Shown here: in pieces, positions 1-9,863 of the stretch
Position numbering within the stretch: position 1 is the first letter of the stretch
How the letters are laid out: each line of letters begins with the position of its first letter
DNA from: Parvibaculum indicum
GTDB taxonomy: Bacteria; Pseudomonadota; Alphaproteobacteria; Parvibaculales; Parvibaculaceae
Assembly (NCBI RefSeq): GCF_011762095.1
Contig: NZ_JAASQO010000002.1
Location: 1-64,000 of the forward strand
Direction of reading: 5' to 3'
Length of the DNA stretch: 64,000 nt
Notes under the pieces: model-generated
Told to the model about the DNA's origin: nothing
Databases searched by the model: none
Seen by the model: only the letters and a program-made list of their open reading frames with translations
Program-made: the position numbers and the translations under genes

Positions 1-2364
1 TGAAGGAGATGCCACTGCGCATCCTTCAAGACTCGCACGCAACCGCTCGAAAGGGAATCCCAAACCGGACTCTTTCGTTCCAATCAATCCACTAGAAAGC
101 CCTTCATTAGCCAACAGCGGCGTAGCAGAAGCCAAATCCGCACCTATCGTAAAATTCGACCAGATCACGCCCTGTCGTACATCGAACTCCACAGTCGGGG
201 TATCCGTGTTCAGCCCATGCTCGGCGATCGAGGTGAAGAGATAACCCTGCGACGGACCGGGCACGCCCACCGTCATGGCGATGCGCACGGCGGCCTTGTC
301 CGCGCTTTTGAGCCAGGGGTGATCCGGCACGGCAAAGGCCAGCGCGAGCGGTTTCTTCGCATTCATGTGATGCTCGATCACCCGGCGCGAGAAAGTCTGC
401 GTGATGGAATTGGTGGTGATAAGGCCGAAACGCCGCGCCTTCTCCAACCGCACCAGCTCCGCCGCGTGATCCCAGAAATGCATGACGAAATCCGCGCCGC
501 CCGGAATATGCGGCCGCGCAGCCCAGATCGCCTCGGCATAGCCGCTGCCCATTTCCGCCCTGATGTCCTTGCCACCGAGAAACGGCGGATTGCCGACGAT
601 GAAATCCGTTTCCGGCCAGTCCGCCGGGCGCGGGTTCGAATAGCGATAGGTTTCGATGCGCGCCGTCTCGTCCGGCACCTCCTCGCCTGTGACGGGAGAC
701 CGCTTCATCGTATGCCCGTCCCAGCGGGTGACGGGATTGCCGTCCTCGTCGCGCAGCAGCTCCCGCCCGTCATAGGCGAGCACGGCGTCCTGTTCCCTGA
801 TATTCTTGAATGCCTTCAGCACGGGCTCTGAAATGGCGGCCTGACCGCCGGTGCGGATCTGCCATTTGAGGAAGCCGATCCAGAGCACGAGATCGGCGAT
901 CTGCACCGCGCGCGGATTGATCTCCAGCCCGAGGAACTGGTGCGGGTCGATGGTATGGCCTGACAGCTCCAGCAGGTACTGGCTCTCACCCAGACTTTCC
1001 AGATAGTCCAGCACCTCGCCTTCCAGCCGCTTCATCAGCTCCATGGAAACGTAGAGGAAGTTCCCCGTGCCGCAGGCGGGGTCCAGCACCCGCGTCTGGC
1101 AAAGCGCCTGATGGAAACCGCGCACGGCGTCGCGCGCCTCGTTTTCCTTGCCCTCATTCAGAAGCTGCTCGGCTTCCGCCTGCGCGTTCTTCCAGTCGTC
1201 GGTCAGAGGGTCGATGATGGTGGGGACCACCAGCCGCTCCACATAGGCGCGGGGCGTGTAATGCGCGCCGAGCTTGTGGCGTTCCCGGTCGTCCAGCGCG
1301 CGCTCCAAGAGCGTGCCGAAAATGGCGGGCTCCACATCCTTCCAGTCGCGCTTGGCGGCGACCCAGAGCTCGTGGATTTCATCCGCATCGAGGTCGAGCG
1401 CCGTGGGATTGGCGAAGAGACCGCCATTGAAGCGCTTCACCACCTCGTTGATGACGCCGGTATAGCCGCCCGCATTCATCGCCTTCCAGAGATCTTCCAT
1501 GGCGAAGCGGAATTTGTCCGGCGTGTCCTTCATCTGTTGCAGGAGATTGGTGAAGGCCCCTTCCGGCAGCAGGCGCACATCCTCCGCGAACATGGTGAAG
1601 AGGCAGCGCATGAGGAATTCGGCCACCGAGCCCGCATTGTTGCCGCGCGCTTCCAGCGTCTTGGCGACCTTGGCCAGCCGCTCCGCAATGTCGCGCGTGA
1701 CCTCGGCGGATTTGCGCGCCGGGTCGAGCGAGAGGGGATCGGTCCAGACGAGACGCAGGCGCTCGCGCACATCCTTGTCGCGCAGATCCTCCAGCATGAT
1801 CCGGTAGGAGCGCCGGTCCGGGAACTGGGCGTAGTTCTTTCCCTGCCGTGCGAAATCCGCGTAAAGCTCGATGCAGTGCCCCACATCGGCCACGATGAGG
1901 AAAGGCGGCCAGCCATGCTCGCGCGGCAGCGCCTTGGCATAATCCTCCGCCTGGCGGCGCGCATTGACGAGGGCGGCATCCCAGCTCTTGGTGCCGCGCC
2001 GCGCCGTGCCGGTTTTCACCTGCGTCGCATCCTCCGGCAGGAGCCCCATCTGCGCATCGTCCCGATTGACGGCAAGGCCGGCGCGCTTGGCGCTCTGCTT
2101 GGCTTCCAGCACGAAGCAATTGCGCTTGTAGAGATCGATGAAGCCGGAACTCTGCGTCCCGTTCGGATGCTTGAAGGACACCGAGCGCTCGAAGACGTAG
2201 TCGTTCAGCCGGTTTTCCTGAACGGCCGGGCGCGGCTCCTCCACGCCGAGCAGATGGCACAGATCGACCAGAAAAAGCTGATAGTTCGCCCGTTCCGCCC
2301 CGCTGGAGGCCGCCCATTTTTCGATAAAGGCTTCTACGGCCCCGTTTTCCTCTTCCGCCGACAC
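1..2364 (-). CDS. MmeI-like type IIL restriction-modification enzyme (3' end outside window)
   Basis: A single open frame reads from a GTG at 2364 (GGGGGG run about 9 nt upstream, in-frame TGA further up) to the window edge, giving 788 residues. Near residue 77 there is D-X9-E-A-K (D77, E87, K89), the nuclease signature of MmeI-type enzymes. A helical spacer follows, then the SAM-binding motif DPACGTGNF (about residue 428) and the adenine methylation motif NPPF (about 589) in the context [11 protein letters not shown]. The order nuclease, spacer, N6-adenine methyltransferase, target recognition domain is that of single-chain type IIL enzymes, which cut at a fixed distance from an asymmetric site and methylate one strand. 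MmeI has 919 residues, so the missing part should be the rest of the recognition domain and the C-terminus. The last part in the window (1-210) is visibly less GC-rich than the rest. The gene is divergent from uvrB. The assignment rests on motifs; a BREX PglX-type methylase is less likely because of the N-terminal nuclease motif. Confidence 0.85.
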   Translation of the reverse strand, partial: MSAEEENGAVEAFIEKWAASSGAERANYQLFLVDLCHLLGVEEPRPAVQENRLNDYVFERSVSFKHPNGTQSSGFIDLYKRNCFVLEAKQSAKRAGLAVNRDDAQMGLLPEDATQVKTGTARRGTKSWDAALVNARRQAEDYAKALPREHGWPPFLIVADVGHCIELYADFARQGKNYAQFPDRRSYRIMLEDLRDKDVRERLRLVWTDPLSLDPARKSAEVTRDIAERLAKVAKTLEARGNNAGSVAEFLMRCLFTMFAEDVRLLPEGAFTNLLQQMKDTPDKFRFAMEDLWKAMNAGGYTGVINEVVKRFNGGLFANPTALDLDADEIHELWVAAKRDWKDVEPAIFGTLLERALDDRERHKLGAHYTPRAYVERLVVPTIIDPLTDDWKNAQAEAEQLLNEGKENEARDAVRGFHQALCQTRVLDPACGTGNFLYVSMELMKRLEGEVLDYLESLGESQYLLELSGHTIDPHQFLGLEINPRAVQIADLVLWIGFLKWQIRTGGQAAISEPVLKAFKNIREQDAVLAYDGRELLRDEDGNPVTRWDGHTMKRSPVTGEEVPDETARIETYRYSNPRPADWPETDFIVGNPPFLGGKDIRAEMGSGYAEAIWAARPHIPGGADFVMHFWDHAAELVRLEKARRFGLITTNSITQTFSRRVIEHHMNAKKPLALAFAVPDHPWLKSADKAAVRIAMTVGVPGPSQGYLFTSIAEHGLNTDTPTVEFDVRQGVIWSNFTIGADLASATPLLANEGLSSGLIGTKESGLGFPFERLRASLEGCAVASPS

Positions 2365-2482
2365 GCGCTGGCGCCCCCCGATTCCCCAGGCTGAGACAAG
2401 GCGTTCAGTCTGCCTGCCAGCGTGGACCGGTCAAGCCCCGCGCCCTCTGGATAATCGCCCCGGCCCGCGCCATATTGGGGGC

Positions 2483-4840
2483 ATGGCACGAGGTAATTTC
2501 AAATCTTTCGGGCGCGGCTCCGAGCCGGTTCCGACGCGGGAGAATGGCGGGCTGTCGGAAGGGCCGGCGGGGCGTTTTACGCCTGAAAACCGCGAGGCGC
2601 TGGCGCAGGCCGACCGCGATTCATGGGCCGGCGCGCTGAAAGGCGATCCGGCGAACTGGCCGCTTTTCGAGCCGCACCGCCCCGACCGTCCGGAGAAATC
2701 CGAAGGCGGCATCAGGCTCGACCTCGTTTCGGAATATCAGCCCGCGGGCGACCAGCCGGAAGCCATCAAGGAACTGGTGGCGGGCGTGGATGGCGGCGAC
2801 CGCGACCAGGTGCTGCTGGGCGTCACCGGCTCCGGCAAGACCTACACCATGGCGCAGGTGATCTCGCGCACGCAGCGCCCCGCCCTCATCCTCGCGCCGA
2901 ACAAGACGCTGGCCGCCCAGCTCTATGGCGAGTTCAAGAGCTTCTTTCCGAACAATGCGGTGGAGTATTTCGTTTCCTATTACGACTACTACCAGCCGGA
3001 AGCCTATGTGCCGCGCACCGACACCTATATCGAGAAGGAAAGCTCGATCAACGAGCAGATCGACCGGATGCGCCACTCCGCCACGCGCGCGCTTCTGGAG
3101 CGCGACGACGTCATCATCGTGGCGTCGGTGTCGTGCATTTACGGTATCGGCTCGGTGGAGACCTACTCCGCCATGACCTTCACCATCAAGCGGGGCGAAA
3201 AGCTCGACCGCACCCAGCTCATCGCCGACCTCGTGGCGCTGCAATACAAGCGCAACGACGCGGCCTTCGGGCGCGGCACCTTCCGCGTGCGCGGCGACAC
3301 GGTGGAAATCTTCCCGGCGCATTACGAGGACCGCGCCTGGCGCGTCTCGCTGTTCGGCGACGAGGTGGAAGACATTGTCGAGTTCGACCCGCTGACCGGC
3401 CAGAAGACCGGCAAGCTCGACCTCGTGAAGCTCTACGCCAACAGCCATTACGTGACGCCCAAGCCGACGCTCAACCAGGCGATCGAGGAAATCCAGCACG
3501 ACCTTCAGGTGCGCCTGCAGGAGCTGAAGGGCCAGGGCAAGCTCCTGGAAGCGCAACGGCTGGAACAGCGCACGCAATTCGACATCGAGATGATGCAGGC
3601 GACGGGAAGCTGCGCGGGCATCGAGAACTATTCGCGCTATCTGACGGGCCGCAAGCCCGGCGAGCCGCCGCCCACCCTCTTCGAGTACCTGCCCGACAAT
3701 GCGCTGGTCTTCGCCGACGAAAGCCATGTGACCGTGCCGCAGATCGGCGGCATGTTCCGGGGCGACTACCGGCGCAAATCGACGCTGGCGGAATACGGCT
3801 TCCGCCTGCCCTCCTGCGTGGACAACCGGCCCATGCGCTTCGAGGAATGGAACGCGATGCGGCCGCAATCGGTGTTCGTTTCGGCGACGCCCGGCCCCTG
3901 GGAGATGGACCAGACGGGCGGCGTCTTCGTGGAACAGGTCATTCGCCCGACGGGCCTGATCGACCCGGTGACGGAAATCCGTCCCGTCGCAACGCAGGTG
4001 GACGACCTCATCGCCGAATGCCGCGAGGTGGCCGCGAAGGGCAGCCGCGTGCTGGTGACGACGCTCACAAAACGCATGGCGGAAGATTTGACGGAATACA
4101 TGCATGAGCAAGGCATCCGCGTGCGCTACATGCATTCCGACATCGACACGCTGGAGCGCATCGAGATCATCCGCGATCTGCGCCTCGGCGCCTTCGACGT
4201 GCTGATCGGCATCAACCTCTTACGCGAGGGCCTCGACATTCCCGAATGTTCGCTGGTCGCCATCCTCGACGCGGACAAGGAAGGCTTCCTTCGGTCGGAA
4301 ACATCGCTCATCCAGACCATCGGCCGCGCGGCGCGCAACGTGGACGGGCGCGTAATCCTTTACGCGGACGAAGTGACGGGCTCGCTGGAACGCGCGCTGG
4401 CCGAGACCACCCGCCGCCGCGAAAAGCAGCTCGCCTACAACACCGAACACGGCATCACGCCGGAATCGATCCGCAAGAATATCGGCGACATTCTCGAAAG
4501 CGTCTATGAGCGCGACCATGTGCGCGTGGACACCGGCACGAGCGGCGACACGGAGCTGGTCGGCCACAATCTGCGCGCCCATATCGAGGACCTGGAAAAC
4601 CGCATGAAGACGGCGGCCGCCGACCTCGAATTCGAGGAGGCCGCCCGCCTGCGCGACGAGATCAAGCGGCTGGAAGCGACGGAACTGGCGATCTCCGACG
4701 ACCCGATGCAGCGGCAATCCGCCATCGAGGACCGCGTGGCGAATGCGGGCGGCAAGAAAGTCTCCGGCCGCTCGACGTCAGGCAAACCCGGCACACGCGG
4801 CAACAAGAACAAATACCGCAACAAGGGCAAGAAGCGGTAA
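2483..4840 (+). CDS. uvrB: UvrABC excinuclease subunit B
   Basis: UvrB is the DNA-loading helicase-like subunit of nucleotide excision repair. It takes damaged DNA from UvrA and presents it to UvrC. The 785-residue product carries Walker A GVTGSGKT (113-120), the tyrosine-rich beta-hairpin around [15 protein letters not shown] (about 170-185), the DESHVT motif (about 412), helicase motif [11 protein letters not shown] (about 610) and a C-terminal UVR domain (about 707-733) that contacts UvrC. The first 75 or so residues precede the usual UvrB start ([15 protein letters not shown]) and form a polar extension of the kind common in alphaproteobacteria. The tail is very basic ([11 protein letters not shown]). 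The gene stands alone, with uvrC about 14 kb away. Confidence 0.97.
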   Translation: MARGNFKSFGRGSEPVPTRENGGLSEGPAGRFTPENREALAQADRDSWAGALKGDPANWPLFEPHRPDRPEKSEGGIRLDLVSEYQPAGDQPEAIKELVAGVDGGDRDQVLLGVTGSGKTYTMAQVISRTQRPALILAPNKTLAAQLYGEFKSFFPNNAVEYFVSYYDYYQPEAYVPRTDTYIEKESSINEQIDRMRHSATRALLERDDVIIVASVSCIYGIGSVETYSAMTFTIKRGEKLDRTQLIADLVALQYKRNDAAFGRGTFRVRGDTVEIFPAHYEDRAWRVSLFGDEVEDIVEFDPLTGQKTGKLDLVKLYANSHYVTPKPTLNQAIEEIQHDLQVRLQELKGQGKLLEAQRLEQRTQFDIEMMQATGSCAGIENYSRYLTGRKPGEPPPTLFEYLPDNALVFADESHVTVPQIGGMFRGDYRRKSTLAEYGFRLPSCVDNRPMRFEEWNAMRPQSVFVSATPGPWEMDQTGGVFVEQVIRPTGLIDPVTEIRPVATQVDDLIAECREVAAKGSRVLVTTLTKRMAEDLTEYMHEQGIRVRYMHSDIDTLERIEIIRDLRLGAFDVLIGINLLREGLDIPECSLVAILDADKEGFLRSETSLIQTIGRAARNVDGRVILYADEVTGSLERALAETTRRREKQLAYNTEHGITPESIRKNIGDILESVYERDHVRVDTGTSGDTELVGHNLRAHIEDLENRMKTAAADLEFEEAARLRDEIKRLEATELAISDDPMQRQSAIEDRVANAGGKKVSGRSTSGKPGTRGNKNKYRNKGKKR

Positions 4841-4867
4841 GCGCCTCCCCTTACACAGGAAATGCCC

Positions 4868-5215
4868 ATGACCGCCCTCATTCCCGTGAACGCTGCCACG
4901 CCCGCCGAACCGGGAGAGCCCGCCGCCGACCGCGTGCTCGCGGGCACGCCGGTTAACCGGACATGGAACGCTTATGCCTCGGAGGACGGCAGGTTCTTCT
5001 CAGGCATCTGGGAGAGCGAGCCCGGCAAATGGGAGATCGACTATAGCGAGCACGAGTTCTGCCACATCCTGGAAGGCGAAAGCGTGATCGCCGACGAGGC
5101 GGGCACCGAAACCCGCGTCCGCGCCGGCGACGCCTTCGTCATCCCGGCGGGCTTCAAGGGCACCTGGGAAGTGGTGACGAAAACGCGGAAGCATTACGCG
5201 ATTTACGAGGCGTGA
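4868..5215 (+). CDS. cupin domain protein (DUF861-like)
   Basis: A small (115 aa) single-domain beta-barrel protein. Cupin motifs are visible as the EHEFCHILEGESVI stretch and the later GDAFVIPAGFKGTWEV stretch, followed by the KHYAIYEA ending typical of the DUF861/EutQ-like cupin_3 group. Function in this subgroup is poorly defined; sugar or amino-sugar binding and metal-dependent isomerisation are both known in cupins. An ATG lies at 4862, but the one at 4868 has the better distance to AGGA (4856-4859), so I prefer it. The gene starts 27 bp after uvrB and may be co-transcribed with it. Confidence 0.8.
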   Translation: MTALIPVNAATPAEPGEPAADRVLAGTPVNRTWNAYASEDGRFFSGIWESEPGKWEIDYSEHEFCHILEGESVIADEAGTETRVRAGDAFVIPAGFKGTWEVVTKTRKHYAIYEA

Positions 5216-5230
5216 CGGCTAACCCATATC

Positions 5231-5337
5231 CCGGTGTCACCCCGGCCCTCCTTACATGAGAAGGTGGCCGGGTCTCACTCGCAACGGTTCCTTGCCGCAG
5301 ATGCCAATGGATACCCGCTTTCGCCGGGATGACACCG
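5231..5337. repeat. palindromic intergenic repeat, TGTCATCCCGG family (copy T1)
   Basis: The ends GGTGTCACCCCGGC and GCCGGGATGACACC are near-perfect inverted repeats enclosing a GC-rich spacer. One reading frame gives VIPAKAGI, a peptide often seen when such repeats are translated by mistake in proteobacterial genomes. It fills the gap between the convergent cupin and membrane protein genes. Related copies are at 37206-37296 and 47025-47220. Confidence 0.75.
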
Positions 5338-5347
5338 TATAGAGGGA

Positions 5348-5755
5348 TCAACCCCCCATCACATATTCCACGACATCCTTCGCATCGAAAACGAGCGACA
5401 CGATCATCGTCGCAAGTGCCAGGGTGAACCAGACGCCGTAGAGACTACGTTTCTCGACCTGCGGCCAGCGCTTGAAGAAATAGATCACCACCGGCGTCCA
5501 GAGCACGAGATGCGTTGCGCCCCAGAGCTTGTTCCAGCCGACCGTCATGCCGAGCGCCATGGTGGCGATGATGGTGAGCACGAAGGACAGAAAGAGCCAG
5601 CGCGCTTCCACGCGGAAGAAGGACGCAATGAAGCTGCCGAGAAACAGCACGCCCATCATCCAGTACATCCAGAGCTGCACCCAATAGGGCAGCGCCGCGA
5701 TATAGGCGTCCTGCGAAGCCTGCGCTGCCTGCAGCGCCGAAAAGAAATCAGCCAT
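5348..5755 (-). CDS. four-helix integral membrane protein, function unknown
   Basis: A 135-residue protein with four hydrophobic segments (about residues 22-45, 50-72, 78-92 and 103-122) joined by short loops and a soluble N-terminus of about 20 residues. I recognise no catalytic or ligand motif. The start at 5755 (MADFFS) is chosen over the upstream ATG at 5785 because AGGAGA lies 5 nt before it. It lies downstream of the TauD-type dioxygenase gene in the same orientation, about 90 bp away, so co-transcription is possible but not shown. Confidence 0.75.
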   Translation of the reverse strand: MADFFSALQAAQASQDAYIAALPYWVQLWMYWMMGVLFLGSFIASFFRVEARWLFLSFVLTIIATMALGMTVGWNKLWGATHLVLWTPVVIYFFKRWPQVEKRSLYGVWFTLALATMIVSLVFDAKDVVEYVMGG

Positions 5756-5848
5756 CCCGCTCTCCTGCCCGTGATTGTGCGTCACATCAGAGGAAGAGAG
5801 CCGGATGGCTGCAAATCACGTTTTCGTCATTGCGCCTGTCGCGCCCAA

Positions 5849-6745
5849 TCAGCGGGACGGCCGTCCGCCGACAATGGAGACGCGTTCGCCGCGGCGCGAA
5901 TGGGGGTAGTAGTCCCACACCGCATGGTGCTGTACGCAGCGATTGTCCCAGAAGGTGAGCGTGTTGGGCGTCCAGCGCACACGGCACTGGAACACCGGAT
6001 TGACCTCCAGATGGCGCCACAGCATTTCCAGCAGCGCATCGCTTTCGGCTTTGGCCAGCCCGTCGATATGCGTGGTGAAGCCGCGATTGACATAGAGCAG
6101 CTTGCGGCCCGTTTCCGGGTGGCGCGTGATCACGGGATGTTTGGTCTTCGGCCAACCGCCCTCCGGCGCGGCGATGCCATAACTGCCGGAATAGGGCTTG
6201 GCGCCGTCATGCACCGCGTCGAGCCCTTCGAGGAAAGCCTTCATCGCGGGCGACAGCGTTTCATAGGCCTCATAGGCGCTGATGAAGCAGGTATCGCCGC
6301 CGCAGCCGATCTCCGGCGTCTCGGTGATGTAGAGCATGGAGCCGAAAGGCGGCTCCTCGTCGCAGGTGACGTCTGCATGCCAGCCCTCGCCCGCCACATA
6401 GCGCGAATTCTGGTCGGCAATGATCGGCAGGATGTTGGGGTCGCTCTCCTCACCCGCATGACCGGGCTTTGCATCCTTCTTGTGATAGGGGTGCGTATGC
6501 AGCGTGCCGAAATAGCCGGCGAAACGCTTGTGGTCCTCGCGCGAAATCTCCTGATCGCGAAAAACCAGCACGGAATGATCGGCAAAGGCCTGCTTCACTT
6601 CCATGAGCTGCGCATCGGAGAGCGGCTGCGTCAGGTCGAGCCCCTCCACTTCCGCGCCCAGCACGGGCGTCAGCGGCGCCACTTCGATCGTCTTGTAGTC
6701 CCGCTTCTCGTCGGTGCGGGCGGTCCGGATCTGGGCCTTGGCCAT
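5849..6745 (-). CDS. TauD/TfdA-family 2-oxoglutarate/Fe(II)-dependent dioxygenase
   Basis: A 298-residue non-haem iron dioxygenase. The facial triad is visible as H123-x-D125 in GEGWHADVTC and the distal H273 in CVQHHAVW; R288 (GERVSI), 15 residues after the histidine, should bind 2-oxoglutarate. Members hydroxylate taurine, 2,4-D, alkyl sulfates or similar small acids with release of succinate and CO2. The substrate cannot be read from the sequence; no sulfonate ABC transporter (tauABC/ssuABC) is nearby, which argues against simple sulfur scavenging. The start has GAGGAAAC just upstream. An IclR regulator is divergent across 133 bp containing a perfect palindrome. Confidence 0.9.
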   Translation of the reverse strand: MAKAQIRTARTDEKRDYKTIEVAPLTPVLGAEVEGLDLTQPLSDAQLMEVKQAFADHSVLVFRDQEISREDHKRFAGYFGTLHTHPYHKKDAKPGHAGEESDPNILPIIADQNSRYVAGEGWHADVTCDEEPPFGSMLYITETPEIGCGGDTCFISAYEAYETLSPAMKAFLEGLDAVHDGAKPYSGSYGIAAPEGGWPKTKHPVITRHPETGRKLLYVNRGFTTHIDGLAKAESDALLEMLWRHLEVNPVFQCRVRWTPNTLTFWDNRCVQHHAVWDYYPHSRRGERVSIVGGRPSR

Positions 6746-6827
6746 GATGTTTCCTCCGTCTCGGAACCTCGATTGACCGCGAGGCTAATCCCGGGGGACT
6801 GGAAAGCGTCAGTCATAAGTCCCATTA

Positions 6828-6842
6828 TTCCGTTGAACGGAA
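6828..6842. promoter_or_regulatory. 15-bp perfect palindrome, probable IclR-type operator
   Basis: TTCCGTT-G-AACGGAA is a perfect inverted repeat with 7-bp arms around one base. It lies in the intergenic region between the divergent dioxygenase and IclR-family regulator genes, 36 bp before the regulator start. Placement and symmetry suit an autoregulatory site that also controls the dioxygenase; binding is inferred. Confidence 0.55.
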
Positions 6843-6878
6843 CAGCTGCCGAACAGGCCGAATGGGAGGAGACCGCCG

Positions 6879-7703
6879 ATGAGCGAAGCGACGAGAGCGC
6901 CGGTGGCGCGGGCGTTGAACGTGCTGGAAGCGATGAATGCCGCGCATTCGCTGCATCTGGGCGAGATCGCCGAGCGCGCATCCCTGCCGAAATCGAGCGC
7001 GGTGCGCCTGCTCGACCAGCTGGTCGAGGCCGGCTATGTGGAAAAGCTTTCGCGCAGCGCAGGCTACCGCCTCACCTCGCGCGTGCAGCGCCTGTCATGG
7101 GGCTTCCGCCTGTCTGACGCCGTGGTGGAAGTCGCCGAGCCATTGATGCGCGAGTTCACGAAGAAGCATCGCTGGACGCTTTTCATCGGCGTGGCGGAAG
7201 GCGACCGGATGATCGTGCGTTACGGCACGGTGGCCGAAAGCCCCGTCGCCATCGACCCGCTCATCTATGAAGCGCCGACACCCTTCCTGCTCGGTGCGCT
7301 GGGGCTGGCCTATCTCGCCTTCTGCCCGGACTGGGAAAGACGCGCCATCATCGCGCGGCTGGGCCGGTCCAGATCCGCGACGGACCGCCTCGCCCGCAAC
7401 CCGGACGATGTGATGCGAATCTTGAACGGCATACGCAAGAGAGGCTATGCCCTGACGAGCGACGAAGTCCGCCAGCTCGCAAACACCAGCCCGAAAAGCG
7501 CGGCGGATGGACGGCGCCGGGTGACGGGCATGGCCGTGCCCGTCATGCGGGGCGACCGTGTGCTGGCAACCGTCAGCCTGCGCTTCATGCGCTCCGTCAT
7601 CGGCGAGCAGGAAGCGGCAAAGACACTGCTGGAGCCGCTGCGCGATCTCGCCCGCGACATCGAAATCGAGACACACCGCCTGACCGACGCCGGAAGAGAA
7701 TAG
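6879..7703 (+). CDS. IclR-family transcriptional regulator
   Basis: A 274-residue regulator with an N-terminal winged helix (about residues 8-70: LHLGEIAERASLPKSSAVRL is the recognition region) and a C-terminal effector-binding IclR domain (about 90-265). Family members control catabolism of aromatic or organic acids and usually sit beside their targets. Here the divergent neighbour is the TauD-type dioxygenase and the gene downstream (8 bp after the stop) encodes a Rossmann-fold protein, so both are likely targets. The shared upstream region holds a 15-bp palindrome. GGGAGGAG about 10 nt before ATG supports the start. Confidence 0.9.
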   Translation: MSEATRAPVARALNVLEAMNAAHSLHLGEIAERASLPKSSAVRLLDQLVEAGYVEKLSRSAGYRLTSRVQRLSWGFRLSDAVVEVAEPLMREFTKKHRWTLFIGVAEGDRMIVRYGTVAESPVAIDPLIYEAPTPFLLGALGLAYLAFCPDWERRAIIARLGRSRSATDRLARNPDDVMRILNGIRKRGYALTSDEVRQLANTSPKSAADGRRRVTGMAVPVMRGDRVLATVSLRFMRSVIGEQEAAKTLLEPLRDLARDIEIETHRLTDAGRE

Positions 7704-7711
7704 GAAAAGAA

Positions 7712-8281
7712 ATGTCCGACACGAAAACAACCGCCCTGCTCATCGGCACCACGGGGATGCTGGCCGAAGCGGCCCGCGAAGCGATCGCCCGGGCGGACAA
7801 GGCGGTCATCGTCTCCCGCAAGGCAGACGAGTTCCTCTATGGCGAACCGGAGCTGGACGAAAAGCTGGTGCCGCTCGCGCTCGACTATGAGGACACGGCC
7901 CGTTTCATTACCGAGATCGAAAAGCACGGCCCCTATGACATCGCGCTCACCTGGATCCGGCCCCGGGCGGAACTGATCCGCGCCGCGCTCGACGCGACGA
8001 TGGCCCAGGGCGGGCTTCTGGTCGAGGTCATGGGATCGCGCTCGATCCTGCTTGGCAAGGACGGAACGCCCTCGATCGCCGAAACGCGCGCCCATGCGCT
8101 GGCCGCTCAGCCCGACATCACCTATGCGCAGGTGATCCTCGGCTTCAAGATCGAGGAGGAGGGGACATCGCGCTGGCTGCATCACCACGAAATCAGCGCG
8201 GCGGCAGCCGCCCAGCTCGACGATCCGATCCCGCGCCGTATCGCAGGCACGCTGGAGCCCTGGGAGAAAAGGCCGTCGTGA
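7712..8281 (+). CDS. small Rossmann-fold (SDR-like) protein
   Basis: A 189-residue protein beginning with a strand and glycine-rich turn (LLIGTTGMLAEAA) that resembles the NAD(P)-binding P-loop of short-chain dehydrogenases. The classical YxxxK catalytic pair is not evident, so a redox function is uncertain. It ends with an LEPWEKRPS tail. It is 8 bp behind the IclR gene and so probably part of the same transcript. Conserved proteins of this size are annotated as short-chain dehydrogenases without experimental data. Confidence 0.7.
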   Translation: MSDTKTTALLIGTTGMLAEAAREAIARADKAVIVSRKADEFLYGEPELDEKLVPLALDYEDTARFITEIEKHGPYDIALTWIRPRAELIRAALDATMAQGGLLVEVMGSRSILLGKDGTPSIAETRAHALAAQPDITYAQVILGFKIEEEGTSRWLHHHEISAAAAAQLDDPIPRRIAGTLEPWEKRPS

Positions 8282-8295
8282 AGGAAATGGCCCCA

Positions 8296-8399
8296 CCCTT
8301 CGAGACGGGCCTGACGGCCCTCCTCAGGGTGAGGAGCAAATTCAGAACCAAACCCTCATCCTGAGGAGCGGCGAAGCCGCGTCTCGAAGGATGCAGGCC
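8296..8399. repeat. palindromic repeat, CTTCGAGACGG family (copy R1)
   Basis: About 104 bp. Outer arms CCTTCGAGAC and GTCTCGAAGG pair. Inside lie a left hairpin (GGGCC-tgac-GGCCC), the box CCTCAGGGTGAGG, a spacer of about 20 nt, the box CCTCATCCTGAGG and a right hairpin (GCGGC-gaa-GCCGC). It occupies the gap between two convergent genes. Other copies: 19324-19436, 19739-19848, 47073-47181 and 59339-59453. Confidence 0.9.
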
Positions 8400-8430
8400 T
8401 GTGCCACCCCACCCGGCACTTCGTCCCGAC

Positions 8431-9675
8431 CTACCCGCCCTTCACCGCCGCGCGCAGCCGGCGCAACGTGCCGAAGACTTTCGGATTGCGCTTGATCCGC
8501 CGCTTGGCGGCGAGCCCGCCATTAATGGCAAGCACCGGCACCATACCCTGAAGGCTGGCGGAGGCGACATGGTTCACCATGCGCATCGGCTCGTCGCAGA
8601 AGCTTGCCTTGTAGGGTAGATAGCCGACGGACAGATCGTAAACCGTCAGTCCACGGTCGATACTGGACTGGAGATGCTTCAACAGATGAAGCCGTCCGGG
8701 CGACAGTTTCGAATGTTCGCCCATCTCATAAGTATGCACCATCAGCGTCGAGCGGCCATGCCAGACATGGCTGATGGAGCCTGACAGAAACTCCCCGTCG
8801 AGACGCAGCACCGCCACTTCCAGCAGGCGCCGCTCTTCGGGAAGGTCGGCCAGCGCGCGCCAGGCCGCGCGATGCGCCGGATCCTGGAAAATGGATGAAA
8901 TCCCCTGCGCGGCAAGCTGCTCCGCCTTGCGCGTCAGAATCTCTTCGGTCATTTCGACAAGCTCGTCGCGCGACTGCGCGATTTCGAACGTCACCTCGCC
9001 TTTCGCTTCGAGCTTGCGCAGCTTGGAGCGGTCCATACGCCGCGTCTCGGCACGATAGCGTTGCGTCAGGTCCTCGAAACTGTCGGGCAGATCGAAAAGA
9101 TAGGCATCGTCCGGCGCCTCGGCCCCCGGCAGGACGGCGAAGGGATTGCGCAACTCGCCCAGCATGGCCGGCTGGTTCTCGAACACGACATAGTCGAATG
9201 CGGGCAGCGCGCGCTTCATCTGCTTCCACAGCACCGGAAACCCGCCCTCCGGCATCTGCTTCCAGAAATCGCGCGCAATGAGCGGGGCCTTGTAGTCGGC
9301 GAGCTTCCCGCCCATCCAGACCAGACGCTTCAGCCCCAGATGACGTTCGATGCCTAAAGGCGCCAGCATGACGGGATGTCCGCCTCGCGAGACGAGCATG
9401 ATGGCCGGTTCGACGCCTTCATGCCCTCCCACATGCTCGTGCCAGATCGACAGCCAGTCGAAACTCTGAAACGCGGTGCCTGCCGCATCGGCTTCCATCT
9501 CGCGCCATGCCTTTTCGGCCTGCGCAAAACTGGAATAGACGGTGATGCCCGACGCATGCGCGACGCGCTGTGCCATTCCCGCGGCGACCGGCGCCCCCCG
9601 GCGCGGCGTCGGGCGTGCCGACGCGCCGAAACCCGGCTGAAGCGCCCCTGCGGAACTTTCGTTCGGCTTGCTCAT
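8431..9675 (-). CDS. GNAT-family protein, CelD/BioF2-like
   Basis: A 414-residue protein of the acetyltransferase_6 (CelD/BioF2-like) group. The N-terminal part includes the FQSFDWLSIWHEH region and the C-terminal part contains the GNAT core with GRLHLLKHLQSSIDRGLTVYDLSVGYLPYK-type sequence (about residues 335-365) and the characteristic YK-x-F ending of that domain. Members are linked to exopolysaccharide or cellulose production and to peptidoglycan-type acyl transfer; the substrate here is unknown. Translation probably begins at the ATG at 9675, preceded by GGAGAGGGAAGA, rather than at 9822. It lies downstream of the Kef antiporter gene in the same direction. Confidence 0.8.
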   Translation of the reverse strand: MSKPNESSAGALQPGFGASARPTPRRGAPVAAGMAQRVAHASGITVYSSFAQAEKAWREMEADAAGTAFQSFDWLSIWHEHVGGHEGVEPAIMLVSRGGHPVMLAPLGIERHLGLKRLVWMGGKLADYKAPLIARDFWKQMPEGGFPVLWKQMKRALPAFDYVVFENQPAMLGELRNPFAVLPGAEAPDDAYLFDLPDSFEDLTQRYRAETRRMDRSKLRKLEAKGEVTFEIAQSRDELVEMTEEILTRKAEQLAAQGISSIFQDPAHRAAWRALADLPEERRLLEVAVLRLDGEFLSGSISHVWHGRSTLMVHTYEMGEHSKLSPGRLHLLKHLQSSIDRGLTVYDLSVGYLPYKASFCDEPMRMVNHVASASLQGMVPVLAINGGLAAKRRIKRNPKVFGTLRRLRAAVKGG

Positions 9676-9863
9676 TCTTCCCTCTCCGCTTTGCCCTTCC
9701 GGGCACCGAACCGTCCCGTTCTGGAACGGCGCAAGTAAGCTTGCTCTCTCCTCGCAAGCTCTCTGCCAGACGGAAATGCCGGGTCGAACGATAAAAATCG
9801 GGAGGAACGCCGCCCCGGACATGGACGCTTGTCCAACTCCGGGACGCGGCGCGGTAGATCGGA

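Noticed and set aside
2621-4135. Long minus-strand frame opposite uvrB (and similar long shadow frames elsewhere)
   Set aside because: High-GC coding DNA gives long antisense frames; the sense strand encodes clear conserved proteins in each case.
5154-5351. 65-codon minus-strand frame encoding VIPAKAGI
   Set aside because: It is translated intergenic repeat, not a gene.
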